Assembly: GCF_037027585.1 (NCBI RefSeq) | Contig: NZ_JAXCLE010000011.1 | Coordinates: 1-64,000 of the forward strand | Origin: Solibacillus ferritrahens | Lineage (GTDB): Bacteria > Bacillota > Bacilli > Bacillales_A > Planococcaceae | Direction of reading: 5' to 3' | Length of the DNA stretch: 64,000 nt | Shown: positions 50,608-59,838 of the stretch, in pieces | How positions within the stretch are numbered: the stretch's first letter is position 1 | Layout: each line of letters begins with the position of its first letter | Position numbers and translations under genes: made by a program | Notes under the pieces: model-generated | Seen by the model: only the letters and a program-made list of their open reading frames with translations | The model's database searches: none | Told to the model about the DNA's origin: nothing

Positions 50608-52098
50608 TTATACAATATTTTGTTTTTTTATTAATATATATTCGACGAGCTGCTTTTTGTCGATTTTCCCGACGGCTGTTTTCGGTAATTCCTGCAGAAA
50701 ATGAATTTGCTTCGGGACTTTGTAATTAGCCAGTTGTTCTTTACAATACTGGAAAAGTTGGTGTTGAAGCTGTTCTGAAGGATTTTCCACAATTATAAAT
50801 GCCACAACACATTCGCCCCACTTTTCATTCGGAACACCAATAACTGATACCTCCTGTACTGCTTCATGGGCGATTAGGCATTGTTCGACTTCCTGGGGGT
50901 AAACATTTTCCCCCCCCGATATAATCATTTCTTTTTTCCGACCTACGATATAATAATCGCCGTCTTTATCAATTTTCGCCAAATCCCCTGTTTTTAACCA
51001 GCCCTCATCAAAAGTATTAGCCGTTGCTTCTTTATCATTCCAGTAATGTTTAAAAACATGACTGCCTTTTAAATATAGTTCGCCAACTTTACCTAGCGCG
51101 CATCGCTTTCCTTCCTTATCTATAATTTTCACTTCATTGAAAAGCATACTTTTTCCGATGGCTCCCTTTTTCTTCATTGCAACTTCTGCATCAATGAAAA
51201 AGTTATTCGGTCCTGCTTCCGTTAAACCGTATCCCTCTTTAAATAACAGCCCTTTCCTTTGAAAGCATTCATAAATTGGTTTTGGACAAGGTGCCCCTCC
51301 CGATAAAAATACTCTCACTGTAGGAAAATCGGATTTCTTAAAGTATTCGGTTTCAATCATAAGCTGATACATTGTCGGCACAAATAACGAGAGGGTTGTT
51401 TTATATTCATCCACCGCACGAACCGCTTTTTCCGGATCAAATTTTTGACCGATTATTACCATTCCACCTGCCAGAAGAATGGGTAATGCAAGTGCATTAA
51501 TGCCGCCAGTATGAAAAAGAGGCATATAATTTAATGTACAATCTTTGTCATTTAACCCCCAACTAATGACAGTATTCATCGCATTCACAGTAACCGCTTC
51601 ATACGAGAGTACAACACCTTTTGGTTTTCCTGTTGTTCCTCCGGTATAAATTATCATCCACGGTAGCTGCGGATCATCATGCCAGCTGTATGTAGGAGGC
51701 TCAACTAACTCCGAGCTACCGCATGTTAGGAGCTTGGCTGGCGAAAGCAGTTCTGCGCGGTCACTATGTGCATTATCAGCAATGAATAAAGCCGGCGTGC
51801 AATCGGATAAAACCGCCTGTAATTCTGATATAGATAACTTTGTATTTAATGGTACATAGATTAATTCGTTTAATCGGCAAGCAATTAAAATAGCAAAGCT
51901 TTCGATTGAATTTTCCATTAATGTTGCTACCCGATCCCCCTGCTGCAACTGCTGTTTGGAAAATATATTGCTCCACCAGCCTGCATGCTGCATCAGCTCT
52001 TTATACGTCCACGCTTCACCCGTTTCAATTTGAATTAAAGCTGTTTTATCGGGTGTTTGGGACGCTCGTTTTGCAATCCAAAAATCTAGCTGTTGCAT
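50608..52098 (-). CDS. AMP-dependent acyl-CoA synthetase/ligase
   Basis: A 496-residue adenylate-forming enzyme. ATP motif MIIYTGGTTGKPKGV, GYGLTEAGPN, TGDLAKIDKDGDYYIVGRKK, the hinge SGGENVYPQE and the C-terminal lysine motif TAVGKIDK are all intact. It activates a carboxylic acid to its CoA thioester. It is the last gene of the Liv-KAS-hydrolase-SDR block and would feed the freed acid into beta-oxidation. ATG at 52098 is preferred over a GTG at 52110. The substrate, likely a medium- or branched-chain acid, is inferred. Confidence 0.9.
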   Translation of the reverse strand: MQQLDFWIAKRASQTPDKTALIQIETGEAWTYKELMQHAGWWSNIFSKQQLQQGDRVATLMENSIESFAILIACRLNELIYVPLNTKLSISELQAVLSDCTPALFIADNAHSDRAELLSPAKLLTCGSSELVEPPTYSWHDDPQLPWMIIYTGGTTGKPKGVVLSYEAVTVNAMNTVISWGLNDKDCTLNYMPLFHTGGINALALPILLAGGMVIIGQKFDPEKAVRAVDEYKTTLSLFVPTMYQLMIETEYFKKSDFPTVRVFLSGGAPCPKPIYECFQRKGLLFKEGYGLTEAGPNNFFIDAEVAMKKKGAIGKSMLFNEVKIIDKEGKRCALGKVGELYLKGSHVFKHYWNDKEATANTFDEGWLKTGDLAKIDKDGDYYIVGRKKEMIISGGENVYPQEVEQCLIAHEAVQEVSVIGVPNEKWGECVVAFIIVENPSEQLQHQLFQYCKEQLANYKVPKQIHFLQELPKTAVGKIDKKQLVEYILIKKQNIV

Positions 52099-52113
52099 AA
52101 GCCATCCCACCTT

Positions 52114-52845
52114 CTACATCATAATACCGCCATCAACTTGAAGAACATGACCTGTAATATAACTTGCCTCATCCGAAGCTAAAAATAAATACGCATTTGC
52201 GATATCTTCTGGTTTTCCTAAACGCTGCAGGCTTGTAATACCTTGCATTTGCTGTAATACCTTTTCCGGCATTTTTTCTACCATAGGCGTCGCTGTAAAT
52301 CCAGGAGCTACAGCATTTACGTTGATTCCTTTGCGTCCAAGCTCCTTTGCCCACGTTTTCGTCATACCGATAATCGCTGCTTTAGTTGCAGCATAGTTTG
52401 TTTGACCAAAATTACCGTAAACCCCACTTACTGATGAAGTACTGATAATTTTGCCTGACCCTTGTGCAATCATATGCGGAGCTACCGACTGTGTGCAGTA
52501 ATAAACCCCGTTTAGATTAATTTGAATCACTTTTTCAAAATCCTCTTCACTCATCTTTACAAGCGTTGCATCACGCGTAATACCCGCATTATTTACCAAG
52601 ATATCGATTTTGCCAAAATGAGCAACAACTTGTTCAACCATTTGCTTAACTTCAGTCAGTTTGGAAACATCTACTGCAAAAAAGGCAACGTTTTCGCCTA
52701 AATCTGCTGCTATTTTTTCTCCCTGTTCTTTGTCGTAATCAACAACGGCCACTTTTGCTCCTTCTTTCAAAAAACGCTTTACGGCTGCATAGCCAATTCC
52801 TCCGGCACCGCCTGTAATGATTGCTACTTTATTTTCTAAACGCAT
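52114..52845 (-). CDS. SDR-family 3-oxoacyl reductase (FabG/PhaB-like)
   Basis: A 243-residue short-chain dehydrogenase. NAD(P) motif TGGAGGIG, structural NNAG, the catalytic Ser in STSSVSG and the Tyr-Lys pair YAATK are present, with ITGHVLQVDGG near the end. It is most like 3-oxoacyl-ACP/acetoacetyl-CoA reductases. The start at 52845 gives a standard Rossmann N terminus. It lies between hydrolase (16-nt gap) and ligase (15-nt gap), so it acts in the same pathway. Confidence 0.9.
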   Translation of the reverse strand: MRLENKVAIITGGAGGIGYAAVKRFLKEGAKVAVVDYDKEQGEKIAADLGENVAFFAVDVSKLTEVKQMVEQVVAHFGKIDILVNNAGITRDATLVKMSEEDFEKVIQINLNGVYYCTQSVAPHMIAQGSGKIISTSSVSGVYGNFGQTNYAATKAAIIGMTKTWAKELGRKGINVNAVAPGFTATPMVEKMPEKVLQQMQGITSLQRLGKPEDIANAYLFLASDEASYITGHVLQVDGGIMM

Positions 52846-52861
52846 TTCTCCACGACCCCTT

Positions 52862-53761
52862 TTACGATAAAATAAATGTTTCAATTGCATCTTTTGTTTC
52901 ACCTAAACAATCAACTAGAGGTGAATGTCCACAGTTTGCTAGTTTCATGATTTGAGCACGGCCCTCAAAATCTTCAATAATTTCATTTGTCATTGCTTCA
53001 ATCACTACAAAATCACGGTCACCGTATAAAATGAATATCGGTATTTGAATATCTTTCACTTGGTTTGTGCTTTCAGTCACTTCATTATCGACCGCACTTA
53101 TATTAAATGTATTTAATGCATGGTACACATCTGCCAAATTGCGCTGTGTTAGCATATCATCCACATATTGTTCATAGCGTGCCTCATCCGGTTGATTGTG
53201 CGTATAAATCGCACTGTTCCAAACAAACTTTAGACCGTCACGATTTTTTGTATCATACATTTGCTGCATCGGTATTGTTTTGACAGGATCTTGCTCGATT
53301 TGTTCAATCGTCGTTAATCGATTTGAAAAATCCGGTGTACCATCTGCATTTGAACTATAAAACGGGTAGCCACGCGTAGATCCAGATGCGAATAGCACAA
53401 GCTTTTTACTGTAATCCGGATAATCCGCACAAAACTGCATCGCTACATTACCACCTGTTGACCAGCCAATGATTGTAAAATCCTTCAACCCGATTACATC
53501 AACAAAAAGCTTAATATCATCACTAAAATCTTTAATCGACGTAATCCGTTCATTATAGGTTGATCCCCCAAAGCCGCGCATATCCACCGCATAAATTGTG
53601 AATCGTTCATCCATTGATTCCATCAGTAAATCCCAATGCTTTGAACTTGTCATATTGCCATGCACTAATAAAACCAGTTCATCGCCACCTTCACGCTTAC
53701 GATACGATAATGTTTCACCATTTGATAATTCCACTTTCGCCAAAACGTCCAGCTTATTCAT
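52862..53761 (-). CDS. Alpha/beta hydrolase
   Basis: A 299-residue hydrolase with the oxyanion motif LLVHGNMTSSKHW, nucleophile elbow IGWSTGGN (Ser), acid YGDRDFVV (Asp) and the final NCGHSP (His). No signal peptide, so cytosolic. It could cleave an ester, thioester or beta-diketone. It follows the KAS III-like gene by 1 nt, so the two are cotranscribed. Substrate unknown. Confidence 0.9.
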   Translation of the reverse strand: MNKLDVLAKVELSNGETLSYRKREGGDELVLLVHGNMTSSKHWDLLMESMDERFTIYAVDMRGFGGSTYNERITSIKDFSDDIKLFVDVIGLKDFTIIGWSTGGNVAMQFCADYPDYSKKLVLFASGSTRGYPFYSSNADGTPDFSNRLTTIEQIEQDPVKTIPMQQMYDTKNRDGLKFVWNSAIYTHNQPDEARYEQYVDDMLTQRNLADVYHALNTFNISAVDNEVTESTNQVKDIQIPIFILYGDRDFVVIEAMTNEIIEDFEGRAQIMKLANCGHSPLVDCLGETKDAIETFILS

Positions 53762-53762
53762 A

Positions 53763-54767
53763 TTAAGCCCCCCACTTTACTGTAATAGCACCCCATGCAT
53801 AGCCTATACCTGCACTAACTAATGAAACAATTTGACCTTCCTGAAGCTTGCCTTCTTTTCGGGCAAGACAAAGCGATAAAATTTGATCGATTTGTCCAAT
53901 ATGACCGTAATGTGACAAATAGATTGAATTCCCTTCTAAAAGACCAAGCTCTTTTAATACATAATCATGTGCGGATTTTTTCATATGGAGCATCGCAACG
54001 TAATGTAAATTTTCTTGACTATATCCACTTTTCTGCAATGATTGACGAATTACCTTTAAAAAATTGCTTAATGATTTTTGTTCCAACCGAAGCTTCATGC
54101 CTTCTGGATCAAGTACATCCAATATAAAACGCCCTGCTTGAAGATGCTCAATTGTTAGCGGCTCCTTTGTACCGCCTACCGGGACCACAACATCCTCAGA
54201 AAATGAGCCGTCTGTAATAAGGGCTGCTTCAAGTACTTCATGCCCGCCCGCATTTTTTTGCAAAATCATTGCACCTGCACCTGCACCTAAATTGAACATA
54301 AAGCGAGTCCGCTCATTTTCATAATCGATGAAATCATGGTTCCGGTACCCCCCAGCTAATAGCACTGTCTTGATGGAATCATCCGATAACATTAAGCTTT
54401 TTGCCACTTTCATCGCCATAATCGCTGTACCACAACGAAGCTGCACATCAAAAGCCCATGCATTTACTGCACCTATTTCTTCCTGAATTTTTATGGCAGC
54501 TGTCCATAAAGGGTACTCTTTATGTTCTTCCCCAATATAGATCACAACATCAATCTCCTTGGCATCCACTTGCGCTTCGGCGAGGGCTTCCTTTGCTGCT
54601 TTCACACTCATTTCGACTGGATGATCATTCTGTCCGGCTACAACTTTTTCAATAATACCCATTTTCTTTTCAACAACCGCTACTGGAATATTTGCTTTCA
54701 CTGCAATCTGAGCACCAGTCATTCTTCCTTCAGGTAAGTACATTCCTAGTCCTGTTATTCCTATCAT
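53763..54767 (-). CDS. Beta-ketoacyl-ACP synthase III-like thiolase-fold enzyme
   Basis: A 334-residue KAS III-like protein. The catalytic Cys is in AFDVQLRCGTAIMAM; LHMKKSAHDYV takes the place of the HQAN motif, and the final SHYGHIGQID replaces the usual GNTSSAS Asn segment with His. The changed triad and short length suggest an acyl-CoA enzyme distinct from FabH. It overlaps the LivM-like gene by 4 nt (ATGA). Its inclusion in an importer operon suggests catabolism of an imported compound or synthesis of a ketone. Function unresolved. Confidence 0.8.
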   Translation of the reverse strand: MIGITGLGMYLPEGRMTGAQIAVKANIPVAVVEKKMGIIEKVVAGQNDHPVEMSVKAAKEALAEAQVDAKEIDVVIYIGEEHKEYPLWTAAIKIQEEIGAVNAWAFDVQLRCGTAIMAMKVAKSLMLSDDSIKTVLLAGGYRNHDFIDYENERTRFMFNLGAGAGAMILQKNAGGHEVLEAALITDGSFSEDVVVPVGGTKEPLTIEHLQAGRFILDVLDPEGMKLRLEQKSLSNFLKVIRQSLQKSGYSQENLHYVAMLHMKKSAHDYVLKELGLLEGNSIYLSHYGHIGQIDQILSLCLARKEGKLQEGQIVSLVSAGIGYAWGAITVKWGA

Positions 54768-55789
54768 CGCTGTATCTCCTTTTCACGAAGCTTTACAGAT
54801 GCCTTTGTTTTTTGCCCTTTTTTCAGTTTCCATTCATGGTAGCGCAAAGAAACTGTACCTACGATGCCTCGAGGGAAGAAAATAACAGCTAAAATATATA
54901 AAATACCGAAGAAAATAATCCATCGTTCAAAAATCGGGTACTCTCTTGCAAGACCTGATAAGTAATGTTGGGCAAATTCAATGACCCCTGCACCAATAAT
55001 TGGCCCAATTAATGTCCCAACTCCACCAATAATTGTCATCATCAGTGCATCCAGTGTAATATCCATCGTCATGACACTCGTATTTACGAATCGTAACGAA
55101 ATAGCATAAAGCGACCCTGCCAAACTCGCAACTGCACCCGCTATTACTGAAGCAATAATTTTATACCCTAGCGTTTTATAGCCCAATGAACGAGTGCGTT
55201 GTTCATTTTCCCGAATCGCTACAAGCACTTTTCCAAATGGAGATGCAACAATACGTTTCAGTAAAATGAAAACTACAACTAAACAAATGAGCACAAGAAA
55301 GTAAAAATACAACCGCTCCCGAAACAATTCCGGAGCACGAAAGGTAAATCCATCATTTCCTTTCGTTACCGTACGCCATTTTTCAGCTAACACTAAAAAC
55401 AAACCCGAAATGGCTAGAGTAAACATTGCATAAAAGTGACTTTTTAACCTTAATGTCAGTGCACCGCTAATCACACTAATAATGGCCGACAGTACAATCC
55501 CAACAACAATAGAAACAGCAAAGATTCCAATTGACGGACCGTAATCACTAAGCATAATCGCTGTCGTATAGGCGCCAATCCCAAAAAACATTGCATGACC
55601 AAATGAAATGATACCCGTGTAACCTAGTAAAATATCGTAACTCATTGCAAGTATTGCAAAAATACAAAACTGTGTTAATAAAATCGTCATTGTTCGAGAA
55701 TCCAGTACAAACGGTAATACGGCCATGACCCCGACAACTATTGCATACACAACATTCACTTTTGATAATAATAATGGCTGTTTAATCAT
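54764..55789 (-). CDS. Branched-chain amino acid-type ABC permease (LivM-like)
   Basis: A 341-residue permease with about nine helices. LivM features are LLGYTGIISFGHAMFFGIGAYTTA, MTIIGGVGTLIGPIIGA and the cytosolic coupling loop IRENEQRTRSLGY. With the LivH-like protein it forms the membrane channel of the importer. ATG at 55789 follows AAGGGGTG. It overlaps the KAS III gene by 4 nt and lies 4 nt after LivH. Confidence 0.93.
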   Translation of the reverse strand: MIKQPLLLSKVNVVYAIVVGVMAVLPFVLDSRTMTILLTQFCIFAILAMSYDILLGYTGIISFGHAMFFGIGAYTTAIMLSDYGPSIGIFAVSIVVGIVLSAIISVISGALTLRLKSHFYAMFTLAISGLFLVLAEKWRTVTKGNDGFTFRAPELFRERLYFYFLVLICLVVVFILLKRIVASPFGKVLVAIRENEQRTRSLGYKTLGYKIIASVIAGAVASLAGSLYAISLRFVNTSVMTMDITLDALMMTIIGGVGTLIGPIIGAGVIEFAQHYLSGLAREYPIFERWIIFFGILYILAVIFFPRGIVGTVSLRYHEWKLKKGQKTKASVKLREKEIQR

Positions 55790-55793
55790 CGAA

Positions 55794-56657
55794 TCACCCC
55801 TTCGCAACCGTAAATAAGCCTTGTGGACGGAAAATTAGTACACTTGCCATTAAAATCATATTGACTGCAACGGATAAAAACGGGACATAGTACGCCATGA
55901 AACTTCCAGCAAGCCCTACTAAAATTGCTGCCATTAACGAACCTTGGAAGCTCCCCATTCCGCCGATTACTACAACGATAAATCCTAAAATCGCATATTC
56001 CATTCCCATTTCCGCATATACAACCCCTGAATACGGAGCCATCAGCATTCCGCCCAACGCCGCCAATGCCGCACCACACATAAAGACAATTAAAAATACG
56101 CGTTTAATATTAATACCTAACGCCTGTGTCATTTCCCGATTCATAACACCAGCCCGAACGACCAGGCCTATTTTGGTACGATTTAAAATGAAATACAAAA
56201 CCCCAAATAAAGCAAAGCCTACTACGATAATAAAAATCCGGTATTTAATAATTGTTAAATCGCCAATTTGCCAGCTGCCTGCCAAGTAAGAAGGAACTTT
56301 AACAGGGACACCATTTGGACCGAACACAACTTTAATCATTTCCTGGAGCACGAGCATAAATCCAAGTGTGATTAAAATTTGCTGTACGTGATTTCCATAA
56401 ACTGGTTTAATAATGAGCTTTTCCGTAATAAATCCTAGAACAAGACCCGTAAGAATCGCGACAATAATTCCAACTAGAAAACTATTGCTCCATGCATAAG
56501 TAAAAACACCGGTATATGCGCCCCATACGAACAGTCCACCATGGGCAAAATTCAGCACATCCATCAAACCGAAAATAAGGGTTAATCCAGCAGCCAATAG
56601 GAAAATAAGCATTCCTGTTGCGAGCCCGTTAATTGTTAAACTGATTAATAATTCCAT
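55794..56657 (-). CDS. Branched-chain amino acid-type ABC permease (LivH-like)
   Basis: A 287-residue permease with about eight helices and the LivH signatures GLTLIFGLMDVLNFAHGG and VIGGMGSFQGSL, with the EAA-like loop MTQALGINIKRV. GGAGGGG precedes the ATG. It is 13 nt downstream of the LivF ATPase gene and pairs with LivM. Confidence 0.93.
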   Translation of the reverse strand: MELLISLTINGLATGMLIFLLAAGLTLIFGLMDVLNFAHGGLFVWGAYTGVFTYAWSNSFLVGIIVAILTGLVLGFITEKLIIKPVYGNHVQQILITLGFMLVLQEMIKVVFGPNGVPVKVPSYLAGSWQIGDLTIIKYRIFIIVVGFALFGVLYFILNRTKIGLVVRAGVMNREMTQALGINIKRVFLIVFMCGAALAALGGMLMAPYSGVVYAEMGMEYAILGFIVVVIGGMGSFQGSLMAAILVGLAGSFMAYYVPFLSVAVNMILMASVLIFRPQGLFTVAKG

Positions 56658-56670
56658 CTGATTCCCCTCC

Positions 56671-57378
56671 TTACCCTATACCTAAATATTTGCGTTTCAG
56701 CTGTTCGTCTTCGATTAAATTTTGCATTTCCCCTGACTGTACGGTCCGCCCGTCATCAATTAATGTGAATGTATCTCCGATTTTACTGGCCATCATGAAG
56801 TTCTGTTCGACTAGCACAATCGAAGTATGCTTTTTCATTTCCGTAATGGCCTCCATCACTTTCTCAATGACAATCGGTGCAAGGCCTTTTGATGGTTCAT
56901 CGATTAAAAGCAGCTTGCTGTCATTGACAAACGCTCTTGCCATTGCAAGCATTTGCTTTTGACCACCTGATAAATTACCGCCCTGTTTTTTCCAGAATTT
57001 TTTTAAATCCGGGAATAACTCTAAAATGTATGTCTGCTTTTGCATTGTTGCATCGGTTTCTTTTCGGATTGCCACTTTCATATTTTCTTCTACTGTTAGC
57101 TGTCCGAAAATCCCTTGATCCTCAGGCACATAGCCAATTCCACTATTTGCGATATCATAGGGTGCCATTTTCGTAATATCTTTCCCATCGAAATGAATCG
57201 TACCTTTCGATGCAGGTGTTAAACCCATAATCGTCCGAAGTGTCGTCGTTTTCCCGGCACCGTTTCGCCCTAATAAAACAGATACTTCTCCCGCTTTCGC
57301 TTCAAAATCGATACCTTGCAAAATATGATATTGTGAAATAAACGTTTCCACACGCTCCAAGGTTAAAATATTAGTCAT
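56671..57378 (-). CDS. ABC transporter ATP-binding protein (LivF-like)
   Basis: A 235-residue ATPase with Walker A GRNGAGKT, signature LSGGQKQM, Walker B LLLIDEPSKGL and the switch His/Gln region VEQN (LivF-type). ATG at 57378 follows AGGAGG; it overlaps the LivG stop by 8 nt. It energises import with LivG. Confidence 0.95.
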   Translation of the reverse strand: MTNILTLERVETFISQYHILQGIDFEAKAGEVSVLLGRNGAGKTTTLRTIMGLTPASKGTIHFDGKDITKMAPYDIANSGIGYVPEDQGIFGQLTVEENMKVAIRKETDATMQKQTYILELFPDLKKFWKKQGGNLSGGQKQMLAMARAFVNDSKLLLIDEPSKGLAPIVIEKVMEAITEMKKHTSIVLVEQNFMMASKIGDTFTLIDDGRTVQSGEMQNLIEDEQLKRKYLGIG

Positions 57379-58129
57379 ATGCAAGGCCTCCTAAATACGC
57401 TTGTTGTACCGTTTCATTGTTCATAATCTCTTCAGGTGTTCCATCAGCTAACAGTGCACCATTGAACAGCACCATAATCGAATCGGACAAATCGATAATC
57501 ATATCCATTTTGTGCTCGATTAATAGAATCGTTTTATCACCGCGCTCCTTAATTGAACGAATAACATCTAAAATTGCAGGTACTTCTTCCAGTGACATGC
57601 CTGCTGTCGGCTCATCCAGTAATAAAATTTCAGTATCAAGTGCCAGTAACATACCTATTTCAAGCTTTCTTTTTTCGCCATGCGACAGCTGATTCGCTAC
57701 TTGATGCATTTTGTCGGTTAATAGCACTTGTTCTAAAATTCCAATCGCTTCATTCGTAATCTCTTTATATTTCAGAAAGTGGTTGAGCATATGAAAGCGC
57801 ACTTTCCGCTTTGACTGAACTGCAAGGCGTACGTTTTCCAGAACCGTTAAATTCGGAAATACATTCGTAATTTGAAATGATCGTCCTATACCTAAACGAG
57901 TTCGCTCAACAGAGGACTTTTTCCGAAGAGATAGTCCTTTAAAAAACACATCTCCTTCTGTTGGCTCCAGTTCACCACTGATCAAATTAAAGAAAGTTGT
58001 TTTTCCTGCACCATTAGGTCCAATAATGGATTTAAAATGCTTAGCTGACATTTCAAAGTTAATGTTATCTACCGCTTTATGCTCGCCAAACTTAATCGAT
58101 AAATTCCTTGTTTTTATAATCGGTTCCAT
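57371..58129 (-). CDS. ABC transporter ATP-binding protein (LivG-like)
   Basis: A 252-residue ATPase with Walker A GPNGAGKTTFF, the insert ERTRLGIGRSFQI, a signature LSHGEKRKLEIGMLLA and Walker B ILLLDEPTAGM. The signature has His for the usual Gly-Gly neighbour (LSHGE), common in LivG. ATG at 58129 or 58132 is used; longer frames run into a MITE-like element directly upstream. It overlaps the LivF start. Confidence 0.93.
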   Translation of the reverse strand: MEPIIKTRNLSIKFGEHKAVDNINFEMSAKHFKSIIGPNGAGKTTFFNLISGELEPTEGDVFFKGLSLRKKSSVERTRLGIGRSFQITNVFPNLTVLENVRLAVQSKRKVRFHMLNHFLKYKEITNEAIGILEQVLLTDKMHQVANQLSHGEKRKLEIGMLLALDTEILLLDEPTAGMSLEEVPAILDVIRSIKERGDKTILLIEHKMDMIIDLSDSIMVLFNGALLADGTPEEIMNNETVQQAYLGGLAYD

Positions 58130-58147
58130 CATCTCACCCTCTCTTAG

Positions 58148-58282
58148 TTGATTTCCATTACGGGTCGGACGCTTTCCGCGGGCAAGAAACAAAGTCAAAC
58201 TTGTTTGTCTTTGTTTCTTTGCGCCGAGGATGGTGGCAATTTATTGCGACCACCGCAGAAGCAACAACCACTTGGAAATGAA
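58148..58282. mobile_element. MITE-like interspersed element, copy 2
   Basis: A 135-bp block has ends TTGATTTCC (58148) and GGAAATGAA (58282). It contains GGACGCTTTCCGCGGGC, shared with copy 1 at 23365, then the inverted repeat GAAACAAAG/CTTTGTTTC (58186-58194 with 58209-58217) and a GGTGG/CCACC hairpin. It lies in the spacer between the binding-protein gene and livG, a few bases from the livG ribosome site. Confidence 0.6.
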
Positions 58283-58345
58283 GGAAGTTTTTTAACTGCC
58301 TCCCCTCCATTCCATTTCGTATAAACTCCATGGAAACCCTTATAA

Positions 58346-58386
58346 CAAAAGGCTGTCTTGAAAGTTCTTCACTTTTTAGACAGCCT
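58346..58386 (-). terminator. Terminator after the binding-protein gene
   Basis: AGGCTGTCT pairs with AGACAGCCT (58378-58386), then a weak UUUUG on the minus strand. In mid-operon, it may favour extra binding protein over the transporter core. Confidence 0.75.
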
Positions 58387-58396
58387 CACTTATTTA

Positions 58397-59653
58397 CTAA
58401 TTTAAAATAGGAGGTTCGGTTTCTTCAGGAAGTAGTTCGCGTATTAATACCGGTACTGGATAATCAAATTCACTTACCTTTTCAAGTCGGATAGCGTACA
58501 TCGTTTGCAATGCCTGGTGGTCTTCTTTACGGAATGTCATCGTTCCTTTTGGCGTTTCAAATGACATACCTTCCATTAAAGGAATGAGTGCATTTCCATC
58601 TGCATCCCCACCTGATTTTTTCAGTGCTTCTACAATCGCAACCGCCGCTGTAAATCCTCCAGGTGTGAACAAATCAGGTACCTCTCCGTTGAATCTTGCT
58701 TTATGCTCTTCTACTAACCAATCGTTCACTTCATTGTTTGGTAATGTATGGTGGTATACCGAGAATCCTTCCATACCTACTAAAGGTTCCATAAATTGAA
58801 GCGCAATAATGTCAGGTGCACCAGTTGAGATTTTAATCCCTTTTTCCTGTAGCTTTAAATCTGCAATCTGGTTCCAAGGAGAGTTAGCCCCTGCCCATAC
58901 AACGAATAGAAACTCTGGTTTCGCTTCTATAATTTTTTGTAAATTGGACGTGAAGTCAGTTGCTGCTGGATCTGCATATTCTTCCAATACGATGTCAGCT
59001 CCTAATTTTTCAGCCGCTGCTTTAAACGCCGATACCCCATCCCAGCCGAATGAATAGTCAGGTGCAAATGTCGCGATTTTTACACCTTCTCCTGCAATTG
59101 CCGCTGCCGCTGCATAAGCATCCTGCGATGAATTTCGCGCTGTTCGAAAGATGTAAGGGTTAAACTCTGAACCTGTAATACTATCTGCTACTGCTGGTTC
59201 AACAATCATAATCTTTTCATACTCTTCTGCTAATGGAAGTACTGCCAATGTGTCACCTGAACTTGAAGAGCCGACTAAAAAATCTACCGCGTCATCTTCC
59301 AATAGCTTCGTTGCCTTTTGCACCGCTACTTCCGGCTTTGTTTCTGTATCTTCCCAAACGACTTCGATTTTACGTCCTTCCACTTCCATCGTGCCGTCTG
59401 TTGCATATTCAAGTCCTAATTCGAAGCCATTTCTCGTTTGCTTGCCGTACGATTCTAGTGCTCCTGTTAATGATGCAAGTACACCAACTTTAATCGGATC
59501 TGATGAAGCAGCCGTTTCTTTTGTACTGCTCTCACCTTGCTCAGCTGAAGTAGTTGTAGTTGATGAATCATCACTGTCTGCTGAATCACTGTTACATGCA
59601 ACTAATAAGAAAACCGATAACACCGCAAAAATTAACCATAAACGCTTTTTCAT
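58397..59653 (-). CDS. Branched-chain amino acid-type substrate-binding lipoprotein (LivK-like)
   Basis: A 418-residue lipoprotein (lipobox LVAC, Cys20) followed by a Ser/Thr-rich linker (about 22-52) and a Peripla_BP_6 binding domain: KVGVLASLTGALESYGKQT, VVWEDTETKPEVAVQKATKLL, and DAYAAAAAIA. It captures the solute for the Liv-type transporter. The downstream enzymes suggest the solute is not an amino acid; a hydrophobic acid is possible. GGGAGGG precedes the ATG. Confidence 0.92.
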   Translation of the reverse strand: MKKRLWLIFAVLSVFLLVACNSDSADSDDSSTTTTSAEQGESSTKETAASSDPIKVGVLASLTGALESYGKQTRNGFELGLEYATDGTMEVEGRKIEVVWEDTETKPEVAVQKATKLLEDDAVDFLVGSSSSGDTLAVLPLAEEYEKIMIVEPAVADSITGSEFNPYIFRTARNSSQDAYAAAAAIAGEGVKIATFAPDYSFGWDGVSAFKAAAEKLGADIVLEEYADPAATDFTSNLQKIIEAKPEFLFVVWAGANSPWNQIADLKLQEKGIKISTGAPDIIALQFMEPLVGMEGFSVYHHTLPNNEVNDWLVEEHKARFNGEVPDLFTPGGFTAAVAIVEALKKSGGDADGNALIPLMEGMSFETPKGTMTFRKEDHQALQTMYAIRLEKVSEFDYPVPVLIRELLPEETEPPILN

Positions 59654-59697
59654 TCAATGTCCCTCCCAGCAATATTTTCAGCATAGCTATCTGCTTA

Positions 59698-59737
59698 ATC
59701 GTAATGTAACATCGCCAAGTTACAAATGAGTTACATT
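59698..59737 (-). promoter_or_regulatory. Promoter and candidate operator of the Liv-KAS operon
   Basis: On the minus strand TTGTAA (59725-59720), 16 nt, TACGAT (59703-59698) is a plausible promoter. Over it lie three TGTAAC-type half-sites: TGTAAC at 59705-59710 and GTTACA at 59719-59724 and 59730-59735. The last two are direct repeats 11 bp apart. This suggests binding of an activator such as the upstream MalT-BTAD protein; that is inference. Confidence 0.5.
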
Positions 59738-59838
59738 CAATAAACGGGATGGGAATAAAGGGGGAATTCCGTAGAGAATTTGAGTCGCTATGCCATTGCC
59801 CAACCTAAGAGATATCCAATAAACAGCGCATTGCTCTT

